Shown: positions 11,528-20,194, numbered from the stretch's first letter. The stretch is DNA of 34,214 nt from Beijerinckiaceae bacterium (GCA_009773635.1 WSYC01000021.1:1-34214), one strand, 5' to 3'. Notes: generated by a model from the sequence alone, not told the origin. Made by a program: numbers and translations.

Positions 11528-12202
11528 ATGTCTGATATTTTCCGCGAGGTGGACGAGGAAGTCCGCCGCGACAAGGCGACTGAATACTGGAACAAGCACG
11601 GCTCGAAGCTGATCGGTGGCGCGCTCGCCATCGTTCTGGCGGTCGCCGGCTGGCGCTTCTACGACGATTACACGTTCAAGGAGCGCGCGGCGCTCGGGGC
11701 GAGCTTCGAAGCCGCGATCGCCGATGCCGGCGCCGGCAAGCCTGACGCTCTTGCCGGGCTGACCGCGCTCGCCGAGAAAAAATCCGGCACCTATCCGGTG
11801 CTGGCGCGCTTCCGCCTTGCGACCGAGCTCGCCCGTGCGGCGAAGGACGAGGCCGGCCGGGCGAATGCCGCCTCCGCCTTCGATGCGCTCTCGAGTGATG
11901 CCGGCATTCCCGCTGAATGGCGCGAGATGGCCAAACTCCGTGCCGCTTTCGTGCTGGTGGAATCCGCGCCGTTCGAGGAGGTGGAAAAGCGCCTGCTGCC
12001 GCTTTCCGCGCCGAGCGAGATCTACCGTCATTCCGCGCGCGAGGGTATCGCGCTCGCGGCCTATCGCACGGGTAAATACGACAAGGCGCTCGACGCGCTT
12101 CAGGCGATCATTCTCGATTCGGAAACCCCCTCCACCCTGCGTCAGCGCGCCGAACTGCTTCTCGCCGTGGTCCGTTCGGGCCCTGTTGGCGCGAAGCCCT
12201 GA
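11528..12202 (+). CDS. YfgM-like TPR membrane protein
   Basis: The 224-aa protein has a short cytoplasmic N-terminus (MSDIFREVDEEVRRDKATEY), a single membrane anchor (about 28-47) and a long periplasmic alpha-helical TPR-like domain. This is the plan of YfgM, which in E. coli binds the SecYEG translocon and links it to periplasmic chaperones. In many proteobacteria the order is yfgM-bamB-der; here der follows after only 12 nt and no bamB is present. The translated sequence shows the usual repeats (ARFRLATELARAAKDEAG and similar helices). Function is inferred from family and position; direct translocon binding in this class is untested. Confidence 0.88.
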   Translation: MSDIFREVDEEVRRDKATEYWNKHGSKLIGGALAIVLAVAGWRFYDDYTFKERAALGASFEAAIADAGAGKPDALAGLTALAEKKSGTYPVLARFRLATELARAAKDEAGRANAASAFDALSSDAGIPAEWREMAKLRAAFVLVESAPFEEVEKRLLPLSAPSEIYRHSAREGIALAAYRTGKYDKALDALQAIILDSETPSTLRQRAELLLAVVRSGPVGAKP

Positions 12203-12214
12203 TCGGTCACACGC

Positions 12215-13618
12215 ATGCCCTTCACCCTCGCGCTGGTCGGCCGCCCGAATGTCGGCAAATCGACCCTGTTCAACCGGTTGGTGGGCAAGAAACTCGCGCT
12301 GGTCGATGACCAGCCCGGTGTCACGCGCGACCGGCGCGAAGGCGCGGCCAAACTCGCGGACCTCTCGTTCACCGTGATCGATACTGCCGGGCTCGAGGAA
12401 GCCGCCGAAGGCTCGCTCACTGCCCGCATGCGCGAGCAGACCGAGGCCGCGATCGCGGATGCGGACTGCGTGCTGTTCATGATCGACGCCCGTGCCGGCG
12501 TGACGCCGGATGACAGCTTCTTTGCCGAAATCGTCCGGCGGTCCAATACGCCGGTGATCATCGGGGCCAACAAGGCCGAGGGCAAGGCGGCCTCCGCCGG
12601 CATCATCGATGCCTATGCGCTCGGGTTTGGCGAACCCGTCGCGATTTCCGCCGAGCATGGCGACGGCATGGGCGAACTCTACGACGCGCTCCGACCGATG
12701 GTCGATCTCGCCGCCGAAGTGCAGGCCGAAGTCGTGGCCGAGGCGCGTGCCGAAGCCGGCCTGCCGCCGCTCGGCGAGGATGAGGAAGGCACCGAGGACG
12801 ACCCGACAAAGCCGATCCGCATCGCGATCGTCGGTCGCCCGAACGCCGGAAAATCAACGCTGATCAACGCCATGCTCGGCGAGGAGCGTCTGCTCACCGG
12901 GCCGGAAGCCGGGATTACCCGCGATTCCATCGGTCTCGACTGGGAATGGCGCGGGCGCAGCGTCAAGGTGTTCGATACCGCTGGCTTGCGCAAGCGCGCC
13001 CGCATTGAGGACAAGGTGGAAAAGCTTGCGGCTGCGGATGCGATCCGCGCCGTCAAATTTGCCGAAGTCGTCGTCATCCTGCTTGATGCAACGATTCCGT
13101 TCGAAAAGCAGGACCTCACGATCATCGACTTGTGCGAGCGCGAGGGGCGGGCGGTCGTCATTGGCCTCAACAAATGGGACCTGATCGAGCATCGCGGTGC
13201 AAAGCTCTCGGAACTCAAGGAAGAGGCCGCGCGGCTCCTGCCGCAAATCCGGGGCTGCCCGGTTGTGCCGCTCTCGGGCCTCGCGGGGCAGGGCATCGAC
13301 CGGCTGATGGAAGCCATCATGCAGACGCATTCGGTCTGGAACAAGCGCGTCTCGACCTCGAAGATCAATCGCTGGCTGTCCGGCGTGTTGCAGAACCACC
13401 CGCCGCCCGCCGTCTCCGGCCGCCGCATCAAGATCCGCTACATGACGCAGATCAAGGCGCGCCCGCCGCAGTTCTCGCTGTTCGGCAATCAGGTCGATGC
13501 GCTGCCCGAGAGCTACAAGCGCTATCTCGTCAACTCGATCCGCGAGACCTTCGATCTGCCGGGCGTGCCGATCCGCCTGATGGTGCGGCCGAGCGAAAAC
13601 CCGTTCGACAAGAAGTAG
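12215..13618 (+). CDS. der: Ribosome assembly GTPase Der (EngA)
   Basis: Der is an essential GTPase with two tandem GTP-binding domains, needed for late 50S maturation. The first P-loop is GRPNVGKST (9-17) and the second GRPNAGKST (208-216), with an acidic linker between them (about 168-200). The second domain has the canonical NKWD specificity motif; the first has NKAEG, a variant often seen in this class. A C-terminal KH-like domain (about 375-467) binds RNA. At 467 aa it has typical length. It ends 18 nt before a strong hairpin and is probably the last gene of the YfgM-der unit. Confidence 0.98.
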   Translation: MPFTLALVGRPNVGKSTLFNRLVGKKLALVDDQPGVTRDRREGAAKLADLSFTVIDTAGLEEAAEGSLTARMREQTEAAIADADCVLFMIDARAGVTPDDSFFAEIVRRSNTPVIIGANKAEGKAASAGIIDAYALGFGEPVAISAEHGDGMGELYDALRPMVDLAAEVQAEVVAEARAEAGLPPLGEDEEGTEDDPTKPIRIAIVGRPNAGKSTLINAMLGEERLLTGPEAGITRDSIGLDWEWRGRSVKVFDTAGLRKRARIEDKVEKLAAADAIRAVKFAEVVVILLDATIPFEKQDLTIIDLCEREGRAVVIGLNKWDLIEHRGAKLSELKEEAARLLPQIRGCPVVPLSGLAGQGIDRLMEAIMQTHSVWNKRVSTSKINRWLSGVLQNHPPPAVSGRRIKIRYMTQIKARPPQFSLFGNQVDALPESYKRYLVNSIRETFDLPGVPIRLMVRPSENPFDKK

Positions 13619-13636
13619 AAGTCTTCATGACATGAA

Positions 13637-13658
13637 AAAGGGCGCGAAAGCGCCCTTT
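13637..13658. terminator. Two-way intrinsic terminator between convergent genes
   Basis: A perfect 9-bp stem (AAAGGGCGC / GCGCCCTTT) closes on a GAAA tetraloop. The + strand tail is TTTGTTGTC after der, and the - strand tail is TTTTTCATG, so it can end both der and the convergent Cys-rich exported-protein gene. The U-tract is better on the - strand. Confidence 0.88.
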
Positions 13659-13687
13659 GTTGTCTTCGGTTGACGGCAGTTGCCCCG

Positions 13688-14050
13688 CTATTCGTTCAGG
13701 TTCTGGACCGGCGTCACGAAGCCGTTATCGCAAGTGTAGCAGCAGCTTTTGCAACGCTGGGTGCCGCCATTGCCGACGCCCCAGTATTCGCGCGACGAGC
13801 CGCGCACCCAGGCGCCGTAGCAGACCTTCTCGCCGGCGACGCAGCTGATCTTAAATTCATGCACCTTGTAGTCCTTGATCGTCCAGACCTTGCCATTCCC
13901 CGGCCAGACGGCCTTGCGGTTCTGCGAGTAGAACGACACGTCCACGGCATATTTGTCGAAGGCCCGGATTTTCCAGGTCATGGTATCGGCAAACGCCATG
14001 CTCTGCGCGCACAGGAGTGCCATCAACACTCCCAAAGTCCAACGTTTCAT
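13688..14050 (-). CDS. Small Cys-rich exported protein, 120 aa
   Basis: Residues 1-22 are a clear Sec signal peptide (MKRW, then a hydrophobic core, cleavage after SMAFA). The mature domain of about 98 residues has six cysteines: two in ISCVAGEKVC and four in a compact RCKSCCYTCD cluster near the C-terminus. The pattern fits a disulfide-stabilised periplasmic or secreted domain; a metal knuckle is less likely outside the cytoplasm. It is beta-rich with many aromatic residues (VWTIKDYKVHEF). I recall unnamed homologues in Bradyrhizobium-like bacteria but no function. It is separated from the upstream SDR gene by 103 nt and ends at the shared terminator. Confidence 0.82.
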   Translation of the reverse strand: MKRWTLGVLMALLCAQSMAFADTMTWKIRAFDKYAVDVSFYSQNRKAVWPGNGKVWTIKDYKVHEFKISCVAGEKVCYGAWVRGSSREYWGVGNGGTQRCKSCCYTCDNGFVTPVQNLNE

Positions 14051-14153
14051 GAAAAGCCCCCGGTCTCACTATCATAAGCCCGAGCAAGCTATTGGAAACT
14101 CACGGCTTTGACGAGGGGGCAGAATACGCAATTTTGATTGCGCAGTCCGTTTT

Positions 14154-14900
14154 TTACGCCGGCGGGCGGAAGCTCATAACTTTCTTGGCCGGAAAATCGA
14201 AGATCTTGCCGGTTTCCTGCCACGCTGGTGCCGCCATATCCACCAGCCAGGGCGTGATTTCATCCGGGGCGGGCAGGGACATCGGGTCTTCGCCCGGAGC
14301 AGCTTCGGCGCGCATTTTGGTGCGGGTCCGGCCGGGGTTCACCAGCATCACCTTGATCGGCGTGATGTTGCGGATTTCCTCGGCCCAGTCGCGGCACATC
14401 AGGTCGAGCGCCGCCTTGCTGGCGCCATAGAGGCCCCAGTAGGCATAGGCGCTGCTGCCAGCACCGGAGGAGAGGAAGATCGCTCTCCCGGCGTCCGAGG
14501 CGCGCAGCAGCGGGTCCATCGAGCGGATCAGCCGGTAGTTGGCGGTGACATTCACGGCCAGCACGTGCTCGAACACCTTGGGATCGATATGGTTGAGCGG
14601 GCCGATGGGACCAAGGATCGCGCCGTTGCCGACAAGGATATCGAGCTTGCCCCAGCGCTCAAAGATCGTCAGACCAAGTCGGTCAAGCGCGTCGAAATCG
14701 GTAAGATCGAGCGGAACCAGCGTCGCTGTGCCGCCAACAGCCTTGATCTCGTCGTCAAGCTCTTCGAGTCCGCCAACCGTGCGGGCGAGCGCAATGACAT
14801 GCGCGCCGGCTTTCGCGAAAGCCTTTGCCGTCTCACGGCCAATCCCGCGCGATGCGCCGGTGACAAGCGCGATGCGCCCCTTGAGAACCTGCTCGGTCAT
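14154..14900 (-). CDS. Short-chain dehydrogenase/reductase
   Basis: This is a classical SDR of 248 aa from the ATG at 14900. It has the cofactor-binding motif TGASRGIG (about 15-22), the NG-A-type structural motif (GNGAILG, replacing the usual NNAG) and the catalytic Ser plus YGASK (Tyr/Lys). The Arg after the glycine-rich loop favours NADP(H). The start lies 4 nt past the purF stop, with the ribosome-binding site inside the purF tail, so it is the third gene of the cvpA-purF operon. The longer open frame to 14942 overlaps purF and is rejected. The substrate cannot be inferred. Confidence 0.92.
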   Translation of the reverse strand: MTEQVLKGRIALVTGASRGIGRETAKAFAKAGAHVIALARTVGGLEELDDEIKAVGGTATLVPLDLTDFDALDRLGLTIFERWGKLDILVGNGAILGPIGPLNHIDPKVFEHVLAVNVTANYRLIRSMDPLLRASDAGRAIFLSSGAGSSAYAYWGLYGASKAALDLMCRDWAEEIRNITPIKVMLVNPGRTRTKMRAEAAPGEDPMSLPAPDEITPWLVDMAAPAWQETGKIFDFPAKKVMSFRPPA

Positions 14901-14904
14901 TTTG

Positions 14905-16395
14905 TCAGCTCGCCTCGGCGAGGAGCGAGAGCTGCTTGGCACCCTCGCTCACGAGATCGGCGATCGGAGTCGGGTAATCGCCGGTGAAATAATGATCGGT
15001 GAATTGCGGTGCCGCATTGTTGCGGCCCGGCTCGCCCAGCGCGCGATAGAGCCCGTCGATCGAGATGAACGCGAGGCTTTCGACGCCGAGATACTCGCGC
15101 ATCTCCTCGATCGTCATCGTGGCAGCGAGCAATTTGTCACGCTCGGGCATGTCGATGCCGTAATAATCCGGGTATTTGATCGGCGGGCATGCGATGCGGA
15201 AATGCACCTCGCGCGCACCAGCCTCGCGCATCATCTTGACGATTTTCCGCGAGGTCGTGCCCCGGACGATGGAATCGTCGACGAGCACGATCCGCTTGCC
15301 GTCGACAACCGCGCGGTTGGCGGAATGCTTCAAGCGCACACCGAGTTCGCGGATCGATTGCGTCGGCTCGATGAAGGTGCGGCCGACGTAATGGTTGCGG
15401 ATGATGCCGAGCTCATACGGCAGGTTCGCCGCCTGTGCGAAACCGATGGCCGCCGGGACGCCCGAATCCGGCACCGGCACGACCACATCCGCGCTCAGCG
15501 GCGATTCCTGCGCCAGGATCGCGCCGATGTTCTTGCGGACCTGATAGACGTTCCGCCCGCCGGCGATCGAATCGGGACGTGAAAAATAGACGTATTCGAA
15601 GATGCAGGGTCGCGCCTTGCGGATCGGGAAAGGCTTCAGGCTCTCCATCTCGCCGGTCTCGTGAACGACGATGATCTCGCCCGGCTCGACCTCGCGCTCG
15701 AATTTCGCGCCGATAATATCGAGTGCACAGGTTTCCGAGGCGAGGATCGGGTGGCCATCGAGCCGGCCCAGCACCAGCGGGCGGATGCCGAGGCCATCAC
15801 GCGCGCCGACGAGCTTCTTGTTGGTCATGCCGACGAAGGCATAGCCGCCCTCGATCTGGCCGAGCGCGTCAATGAAGCGGTCGATAAAGCGGTTGCGCTT
15901 CGAGCGCGCCACGAGATGCAGGATCACCTCGGTATCCGAGGTCGCCTGATAGATCGCGCCTTCGGCGATCAGCTGGCGGCGGATGGTCAGGCCGTTGGTG
16001 AGGTTGCCGTTGTGGCAGACCGCAAAGCCACCCCCCGCCAGCTCGGCGAAGAGCGGCTGCACGTTGCGCAGGATGGTTTCGCCCGTTGTCGAATAGCGCG
16101 TATGGCCGATCGCGACCGTGCCGGGCAGCTGGTCGATCACGCTGCGCTTCGAGAAATTGTCGCCCACGAGCCCGAGCCGGCGCTCCGAATGGAAGCGCGC
16201 GCCGTCAAACGAGACGATGCCGGCGGCTTCCTGCCCGCGATGCTGAAGCGCATGCAGGCCGAGCGCGGTGATCGCGGCGGCATCAGGATGGCCGAAAATG
16301 CCGAAAACGCCGCATTCCTCATGCAGGTGATCTGCGTCCATATGATCCGCGACATCCAGTTCGCACGAATCGCCGAACATTCCATCATTCGCCAT
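14905..16395 (-). CDS. purF: Amidophosphoribosyltransferase
   Basis: PurF makes 5-phosphoribosylamine from PRPP and glutamine, the first committed step of purine synthesis. I chose the ATG at 16395 (GAGG 9 nt upstream), giving 496 aa. The N-terminal nucleophile amidotransferase domain begins with Cys28 after a 27-residue propeptide (HLHEE|CGVFG), which must be removed. The PRPP loop VLVDDSIVRGTTSRK lies in the phosphoribosyltransferase domain. Bacillus-type PurF carries a 4Fe-4S cluster; here the first ligand position (SETCALD) is Cys, but YPDYYGID and the C-terminal PQFTDHYFTGDYPT lack the others. It is 48 nt downstream of cvpA, the classic pair, and 4 nt upstream of the SDR gene. Confidence 0.98.
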   Translation of the reverse strand: MANDGMFGDSCELDVADHMDADHLHEECGVFGIFGHPDAAAITALGLHALQHRGQEAAGIVSFDGARFHSERRLGLVGDNFSKRSVIDQLPGTVAIGHTRYSTTGETILRNVQPLFAELAGGGFAVCHNGNLTNGLTIRRQLIAEGAIYQATSDTEVILHLVARSKRNRFIDRFIDALGQIEGGYAFVGMTNKKLVGARDGLGIRPLVLGRLDGHPILASETCALDIIGAKFEREVEPGEIIVVHETGEMESLKPFPIRKARPCIFEYVYFSRPDSIAGGRNVYQVRKNIGAILAQESPLSADVVVPVPDSGVPAAIGFAQAANLPYELGIIRNHYVGRTFIEPTQSIRELGVRLKHSANRAVVDGKRIVLVDDSIVRGTTSRKIVKMMREAGAREVHFRIACPPIKYPDYYGIDMPERDKLLAATMTIEEMREYLGVESLAFISIDGLYRALGEPGRNNAAPQFTDHYFTGDYPTPIADLVSEGAKQLSLLAEAS

Positions 16396-16443
16396 GATCG
16401 AAGACCTCATTGCCCGCAGAATTGTCGTAGACGCGTCAGGATA

Positions 16444-16998
16444 TCAGGGCGCCGGCGCGCCGGACTTGAACTCTTCCGTCGCCTTCTTGATCGGCGCGGT
16501 GATGGATTCGTCGAGATTGTCCGGCAGCATGTTCTTCAGCTTGTCAAAGCTCGAAACGAGAATCGGCCGGAATTTCGCATCCGCCACCCAGGTCGGCTGC
16601 TGCTTCTCGGCCACGAGCCACGAGAAAAAGCCAAAGCCTACGACCGCAAGCAGGAAGCCGCGCGCCGCGCCGAAAATGAAGCCCAGGGTGCGGTCGAGCG
16701 CACCGACGCGGCTGTCGAGGATGAAATCCGACAGCTTCGAGGTGATGATATAGGAGATGAACAGCGTCACGAGGAAGACACCGCCCAGCGCAAGGCCGTT
16801 GACCAGCGCCGGCGGCTGCTTGACGAGGTATTGCACCACAAACGGCGCGGCCTTCGGGTAGGCGAGATACGCCACGCCCGCCGCGACGGCCCAGGACCCG
16901 ATCGCCAGAACCTCGCGCGTGAACCCGCGCACCATCGCCAGAAGGCCGGAAATCAGCACAATGCCGATGACAACGAGATCGAGAATAGTGACGGGCAT
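16444..16998 (-). CDS. cvpA: CvpA family membrane protein
   Basis: CvpA, named for colicin V production, is a widespread inner-membrane protein usually encoded beside purF; its biochemical role remains unsettled. The ATG at 16998 has GAGGA 6-10 nt upstream and gives 184 aa. Four transmembrane segments are visible (about 4-24, 28-46, 62-84 and 102-122), then a soluble, amphipathic C-terminal tail (DAKFRPILVSSFDKLKNMLP onward). The conserved signature VGALDRTLGFIFGAARG lies between segments 3 and 4. A 177-nt non-coding region upstream should hold the promoter of the cvpA-purF-SDR operon. Confidence 0.95.
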   Translation of the reverse strand: MPVTILDLVVIGIVLISGLLAMVRGFTREVLAIGSWAVAAGVAYLAYPKAAPFVVQYLVKQPPALVNGLALGGVFLVTLFISYIITSKLSDFILDSRVGALDRTLGFIFGAARGFLLAVVGFGFFSWLVAEKQQPTWVADAKFRPILVSSFDKLKNMLPDNLDESITAPIKKATEEFKSGAPAP

Positions 16999-17175
16999 GC
17001 AATCCTCACACGCGGCATGACAACAAGCCGCACGCGGCGAGGCGGCGGTGCTCATGAGCCGGGGTATAAAGGCTTCGCGCGCCCGCGTCACCCTTCAACA
17101 TGGAATTCATGACGATTTCTCGACCGAATTCCACCTTGTCTGTGCGAAACAGCACACCATGGTTCGGGCAAATGC

Positions 17176-18585
17176 TCAGGCACGCGTCTTCGTGACCTGC
17201 TTCGGCGCACCGCCCGCGATCTCGGCCACGAGATCGGCGATGCGCTGAATGGGGCGTGTTTTCAGCCCCGACTGTTTCGCGGTATCGGCCGAACCTTCCG
17301 GCAAAACCGCCTCGGTGAACCCGAGTTTGGCAGCCTCTTTCAGGCGTGGGGCGGCCTGCGGCACGGGGCGGATCAACCCGGACAAGCTGATCTCGCCGAA
17401 GAGCACCGCGTGCGGCGAGATCGGGATATCGGCCAGCGAGGAAACGAGCGCCGCCGCGACTGCCGCATCCGCCGCCGGCTCGAGAATGCGGAAACCACCG
17501 GCGACATTCATGTAGACGTCATGCTGGCCAAGCCGCACGCCGCCGCGCGCCTCAAGCACTGCCAGCACCATCGCGAGGCGGTTGCTGTCCCACCCCACCA
17601 CCGCGCGGCGCGGCGTGCCGAGCGCGGTCGGCGTCACCAACGCCTGAATTTCGACAAGCATCGGCCGTGTGCCTTCCATGCCGGCGAAGACCGCCGTGCC
17701 GGACACCGAGGCATCGCGCGAGCCGAGGAACAGCGCGGAAGGGTTCGGCACCTCGACGAGGCCCTGACCGCCCATCTCGAAAACGCCGATCTCGTCCGTC
17801 GCGCCGAAGCGGTTCTTCACCGCGCGCAGGATGCGGAAATGATGACTGGCATCGCCCTCGAAGCTCATGACGGCATCGACCATGTGCTCGACGACACGCG
17901 GGCCCGCGATCTGCCCGTCCTTCGTCACGTGCCCGACAAGGATGATCGCCGCGCCGCTGGCCTTGGCAAAGCGGATCAGCCCTTGAGCTGCCGCGCGCAC
18001 CTGCGTCACCGTGCCCGGAGCCGCCTCAACGGCATCGGTCCACATGGTCTGGATTGAATCGATGATCACGAGGCGCGGGGCAGGGCCGGAGGCCAGCGTC
18101 GCCAGAATATCCTCGACATGCGTTTCCGCCGCGAGTTCCACCGGCGCATCCCCGAGCCCGAGCCGCTGCGCGCGCAGCCGCACCTGACCAGCTGATTCCT
18201 CGCCCGAGATGTAGACCGAGCGCGCGCCGGCGCGGGCGATCACGGCAGAGGCCTGAATGAGCAGCGTCGATTTGCCGATGCCCGGCTCACCGCCGAGCAG
18301 GATCACCGAGCCCTTGACGAAACCGCCGCCGGTGACGCGATCGAGTTCCGCGATGCCGGAGGGGAGGCGCGGCGCATCCATCGGCGTGCCGGCAAGGCCC
18401 TCAAGCTGGAACACGCGGCCCTTCTTAAGCCGAGCACCGCCTGCAGCCACCGGCGCCGAATTGGCGTCATTGGTGGCTTCTTCGACGATGGAGTTCCACT
18501 CGCCGCAGGCTTCGCAGCGGCCCTGCCAGCGCGAATGCACCGCGCCGCAGGCCTGGCAGATGAAGGAGGTCGAGCGTTTGGCCAA
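17176..18585 (-). CDS. radA: DNA repair protein RadA
   Basis: RadA is a RecA-like, DnaB-type ATPase that promotes branch migration in homologous recombination. The start is a TTG at 18585 (translated MAKRSTSF), preceded by GCGGGGAATTC, giving 469 aa. The N-terminal zinc finger is complete (C10, C13, C24, C27). The Walker A is GGEPGIGKST (98-107), the RadA-specific KNRFG motif is present, and a Lon-like C-terminal domain follows (HAVLFGEISLSGLIRPVPQ). The ATG-initiated longer frame to 18843 has an unrelated leader and is not used. No other gene follows closely downstream: the stop lies 177 nt before cvpA. A 140-nt region separates it from the divergent 57-aa gene. Confidence 0.97.
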   Translation of the reverse strand: MAKRSTSFICQACGAVHSRWQGRCEACGEWNSIVEEATNDANSAPVAAGGARLKKGRVFQLEGLAGTPMDAPRLPSGIAELDRVTGGGFVKGSVILLGGEPGIGKSTLLIQASAVIARAGARSVYISGEESAGQVRLRAQRLGLGDAPVELAAETHVEDILATLASGPAPRLVIIDSIQTMWTDAVEAAPGTVTQVRAAAQGLIRFAKASGAAIILVGHVTKDGQIAGPRVVEHMVDAVMSFEGDASHHFRILRAVKNRFGATDEIGVFEMGGQGLVEVPNPSALFLGSRDASVSGTAVFAGMEGTRPMLVEIQALVTPTALGTPRRAVVGWDSNRLAMVLAVLEARGGVRLGQHDVYMNVAGGFRILEPAADAAVAAALVSSLADIPISPHAVLFGEISLSGLIRPVPQAAPRLKEAAKLGFTEAVLPEGSADTAKQSGLKTRPIQRIADLVAEIAGGAPKQVTKTRA

Positions 18586-18725
18586 GAATTCCCCGCAGGC
18601 ATGCTGGCACCGTTCGAATCCGGTGCATTTTCGCCTTATTCTAGCGATCGTTTGAACGGGAGCACAGGAATTATCCGGCAGGATGCCATTTTTCCCGCCC
18701 CCAGCGGGCAAGAACGGAGAGGAAT

Positions 18726-18899
18726 ATGTCGGATATTGCTGGTCTGCCGGCCATTTCCGCCAGCATGATGGCGGGCATCGCGGCCCTGAAAGCCGCCGCC
18801 GAGATGGCGCAGGTTTCCACCCAGATTCTGGCCTCGGGCTCAACCGCGGGCACCCGCGCAGCCTTGCCCTACACGCAGTTGCTGGACAAGCTGGCCTAA
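18726..18899 (+). CDS. Small alanine-rich protein, 57 aa, unknown function
   Basis: This gene is below usual ORF length cut-offs. The ATG at 18726 is preceded by a strong GGAGAGGA ribosome-binding site, and the frame encodes 57 residues ending LLDKLA then TAA. The sequence is Ala/Met-rich and predicted to be one long amphipathic helix (AALKAAAEMAQVSTQILA). No signal peptide is evident. It overlaps the 3' end of the convergent alr gene by 4 nt and is divergent from radA. The composition loosely recalls the short YjfB-type putative motility proteins, but the similarity is too weak to assign. Confidence 0.65.
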   Translation: MSDIAGLPAISASMMAGIAALKAAAEMAQVSTQILASGSTAGTRAALPYTQLLDKLA

Positions 18900-20008
18900 C
18901 GCTTCATTACGCGCCGATAGCGCTTGCCAAGGCTTGTCAGGATTTCGTAGCCGATCGTCTTGCCGGAGGCGCCAACGCGATCGATATCGAGGCCATCGCC
19001 GATCAGCGTCGCGACATCGCCGGGCTTGACCTTGCTCTCCGGCACATCCGTCACGTCGAGCGTGATGAGATCCATCGAGACATTGCCGGCGAAGGGGCAT
19101 TCGATGCCCGCCACGATCGCCGAGCCGCCTCTGTGGCTCGGAGTGTTGCCGGCGTTGCGCGGAAACCCATCGGCATAGCCGCAGGAGATCGTCGCGATCC
19201 GGCTGTCGCGCGCGGCGATCCAGTTGCCGTTATAACCGACAGCCTCGCCCTTCGGCACGCGGTGGATCTGGATGATCGGCGCTTCGAGCCGGATCACCGG
19301 CTGCATCGGGTTTGGCAGATGCGGCATCGGGTTGCCGCCATAGAGCGCATAACCGGGCCGGGTGAGCTGGAATTTCGGGGCACCCTCCAGGAAATGCCCT
19401 GAAGAATTGCAAAGGCTTGCGGGCACCCCCTGATTCAAACTGCCAGCACCCTGAATCACATTCTGAAGCGCCGTGAACGCCGCGATCTGCGCCGCGGTAT
19501 CCCGCGCGCCGGGCACTTCGGCGGAAGCAAAATGCGTCATGGTCAGCCCGATGCCGAGATCGGCGAGCCGCTGGGACCGCACCAGCGCCAGCGCCTCCTC
19601 CATGCGGATTCCGAGACGGTTCATCGCGGTATCGACATGCAGAGCGGCGGGTTCGCAACCCGCGCCACCGGCCGCCCAGAAGGCGATATCGGCCTGTGAG
19701 CCGAGCACCGGGCGCAAACGATGCGCGCGGTAGTCCGCGAGGCGCGCATCCGCGAGCCCGTTGAGGATGTAGATCGCGGCCTCCGGCTCAACGCTGCGAG
19801 CGCGGATGCCCTCCGAGAGGTGAGCGACAAAGAAGGTCTTGCAGCCGGCCTTCGCGAGTGCGGGCACAGCCGCCTCGATGCCGAGGCCATAGGCATCCGC
19901 CTTCACGACAGCGCCGCATTCGGCGGCACCGGCGCGCGTGGCCAGCAGCCGCCAGTTGGCGGCAAGGGCGCTAAGATCGATCGTCAGGAGCGCGGCGTGA
20001 TCATCCAT
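18896..20008 (-). CDS. alr: Alanine racemase
   Basis: Alr interconverts L- and D-alanine with pyridoxal 5'-phosphate, supplying D-Ala for peptidoglycan. The start MDDHAALLTIDLSALAANWR at 20008 gives 370 aa, the usual length; upstream in-frame ATGs give a non-conserved leader. The PLP-binding Lys36 lies in AVVKADAYGLG, and the catalytic Tyr259 in VGYNGNW begins the C-terminal beta domain. The substrate-loop CGYADGFPR also matches the family. The gene is separated from dnaB by a 291-nt region containing the 36-nt repeats and the dnaB-end duplication. Upstream Shine-Dalgarno pairing is weak (AAGG). Confidence 0.97.
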   Translation of the reverse strand: MDDHAALLTIDLSALAANWRLLATRAGAAECGAVVKADAYGLGIEAAVPALAKAGCKTFFVAHLSEGIRARSVEPEAAIYILNGLADARLADYRAHRLRPVLGSQADIAFWAAGGAGCEPAALHVDTAMNRLGIRMEEALALVRSQRLADLGIGLTMTHFASAEVPGARDTAAQIAAFTALQNVIQGAGSLNQGVPASLCNSSGHFLEGAPKFQLTRPGYALYGGNPMPHLPNPMQPVIRLEAPIIQIHRVPKGEAVGYNGNWIAARDSRIATISCGYADGFPRNAGNTPSHRGGSAIVAGIECPFAGNVSMDLITLDVTDVPESKVKPGDVATLIGDGLDIDRVGASGKTIGYEILTSLGKRYRRVMKR

Positions 20009-20098
20009 GGCGGCAGTGTGCCTTGAGCGAGGCGGTGTTTCCATCAGGAAAAATAGCAATCGGGCTGAGGATTTCACTATGTTATATGAAGTCCTCGG

Positions 20099-20187
20099 CG
20101 TCATGGCCGGGTTTAGCCCGGCCATCCACGACTTTCGGGCTTACTCGGGCGAAGTCGTGGATACCCGCCACAAGGGCGGGCATGACG
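20099..20187. repeat. Head-to-head pair of 36-nt palindromic repeats (locus A)
   Basis: Two 36-nt units, 20099-20134 and 20152-20187, face each other across 17 nt. Each unit has a conserved outer CGTCAT end, a variable 9-bp stem with a 5-nt loop (ATGGCCGGG/CCCGGCCAT and ATACCCGCC/GGCGGGCAT-type), and a conserved inner tail CCACGACTT. The whole 89 nt is an inverted repeat ending CGTCAT...ATGACG. This resembles REP/BIME-type elements of bacteria. It lies between alr and the duplicated dnaB end. Confidence 0.9.
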
Positions 20188-20194
20188 ACAGTGC

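Noticed and set aside
10838-12658. 606-codon - strand open frame across the NnrU, YfgM and der genes
   Set aside because: It crosses three real + strand genes and their gaps, has the low-complexity Arg/Gly/Asp composition of antisense frames and no domain signature.
14124-14156. CGCAAT/ATTGCG hairpin with a T-run several bases later
   Set aside because: The stem is only 6 bp, the T-run is displaced, and it points the wrong way for the - strand SDR gene, so I do not call it a terminator.
18607-18630. GTTCGAATCC-like string with a flanking 6-bp stem, resembling a tRNA T-arm
   Set aside because: The loop is 8 nt, no acceptor, D or anticodon arms can be folded around it, and it lies in the radA 5' region. 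It is a chance match.
18586-18725. SOS (LexA) box upstream of radA
   Set aside because: No GTTC-N7-GTTC alphaproteobacterial LexA site is present; a single GTTC occurs without a partner at the right spacing.
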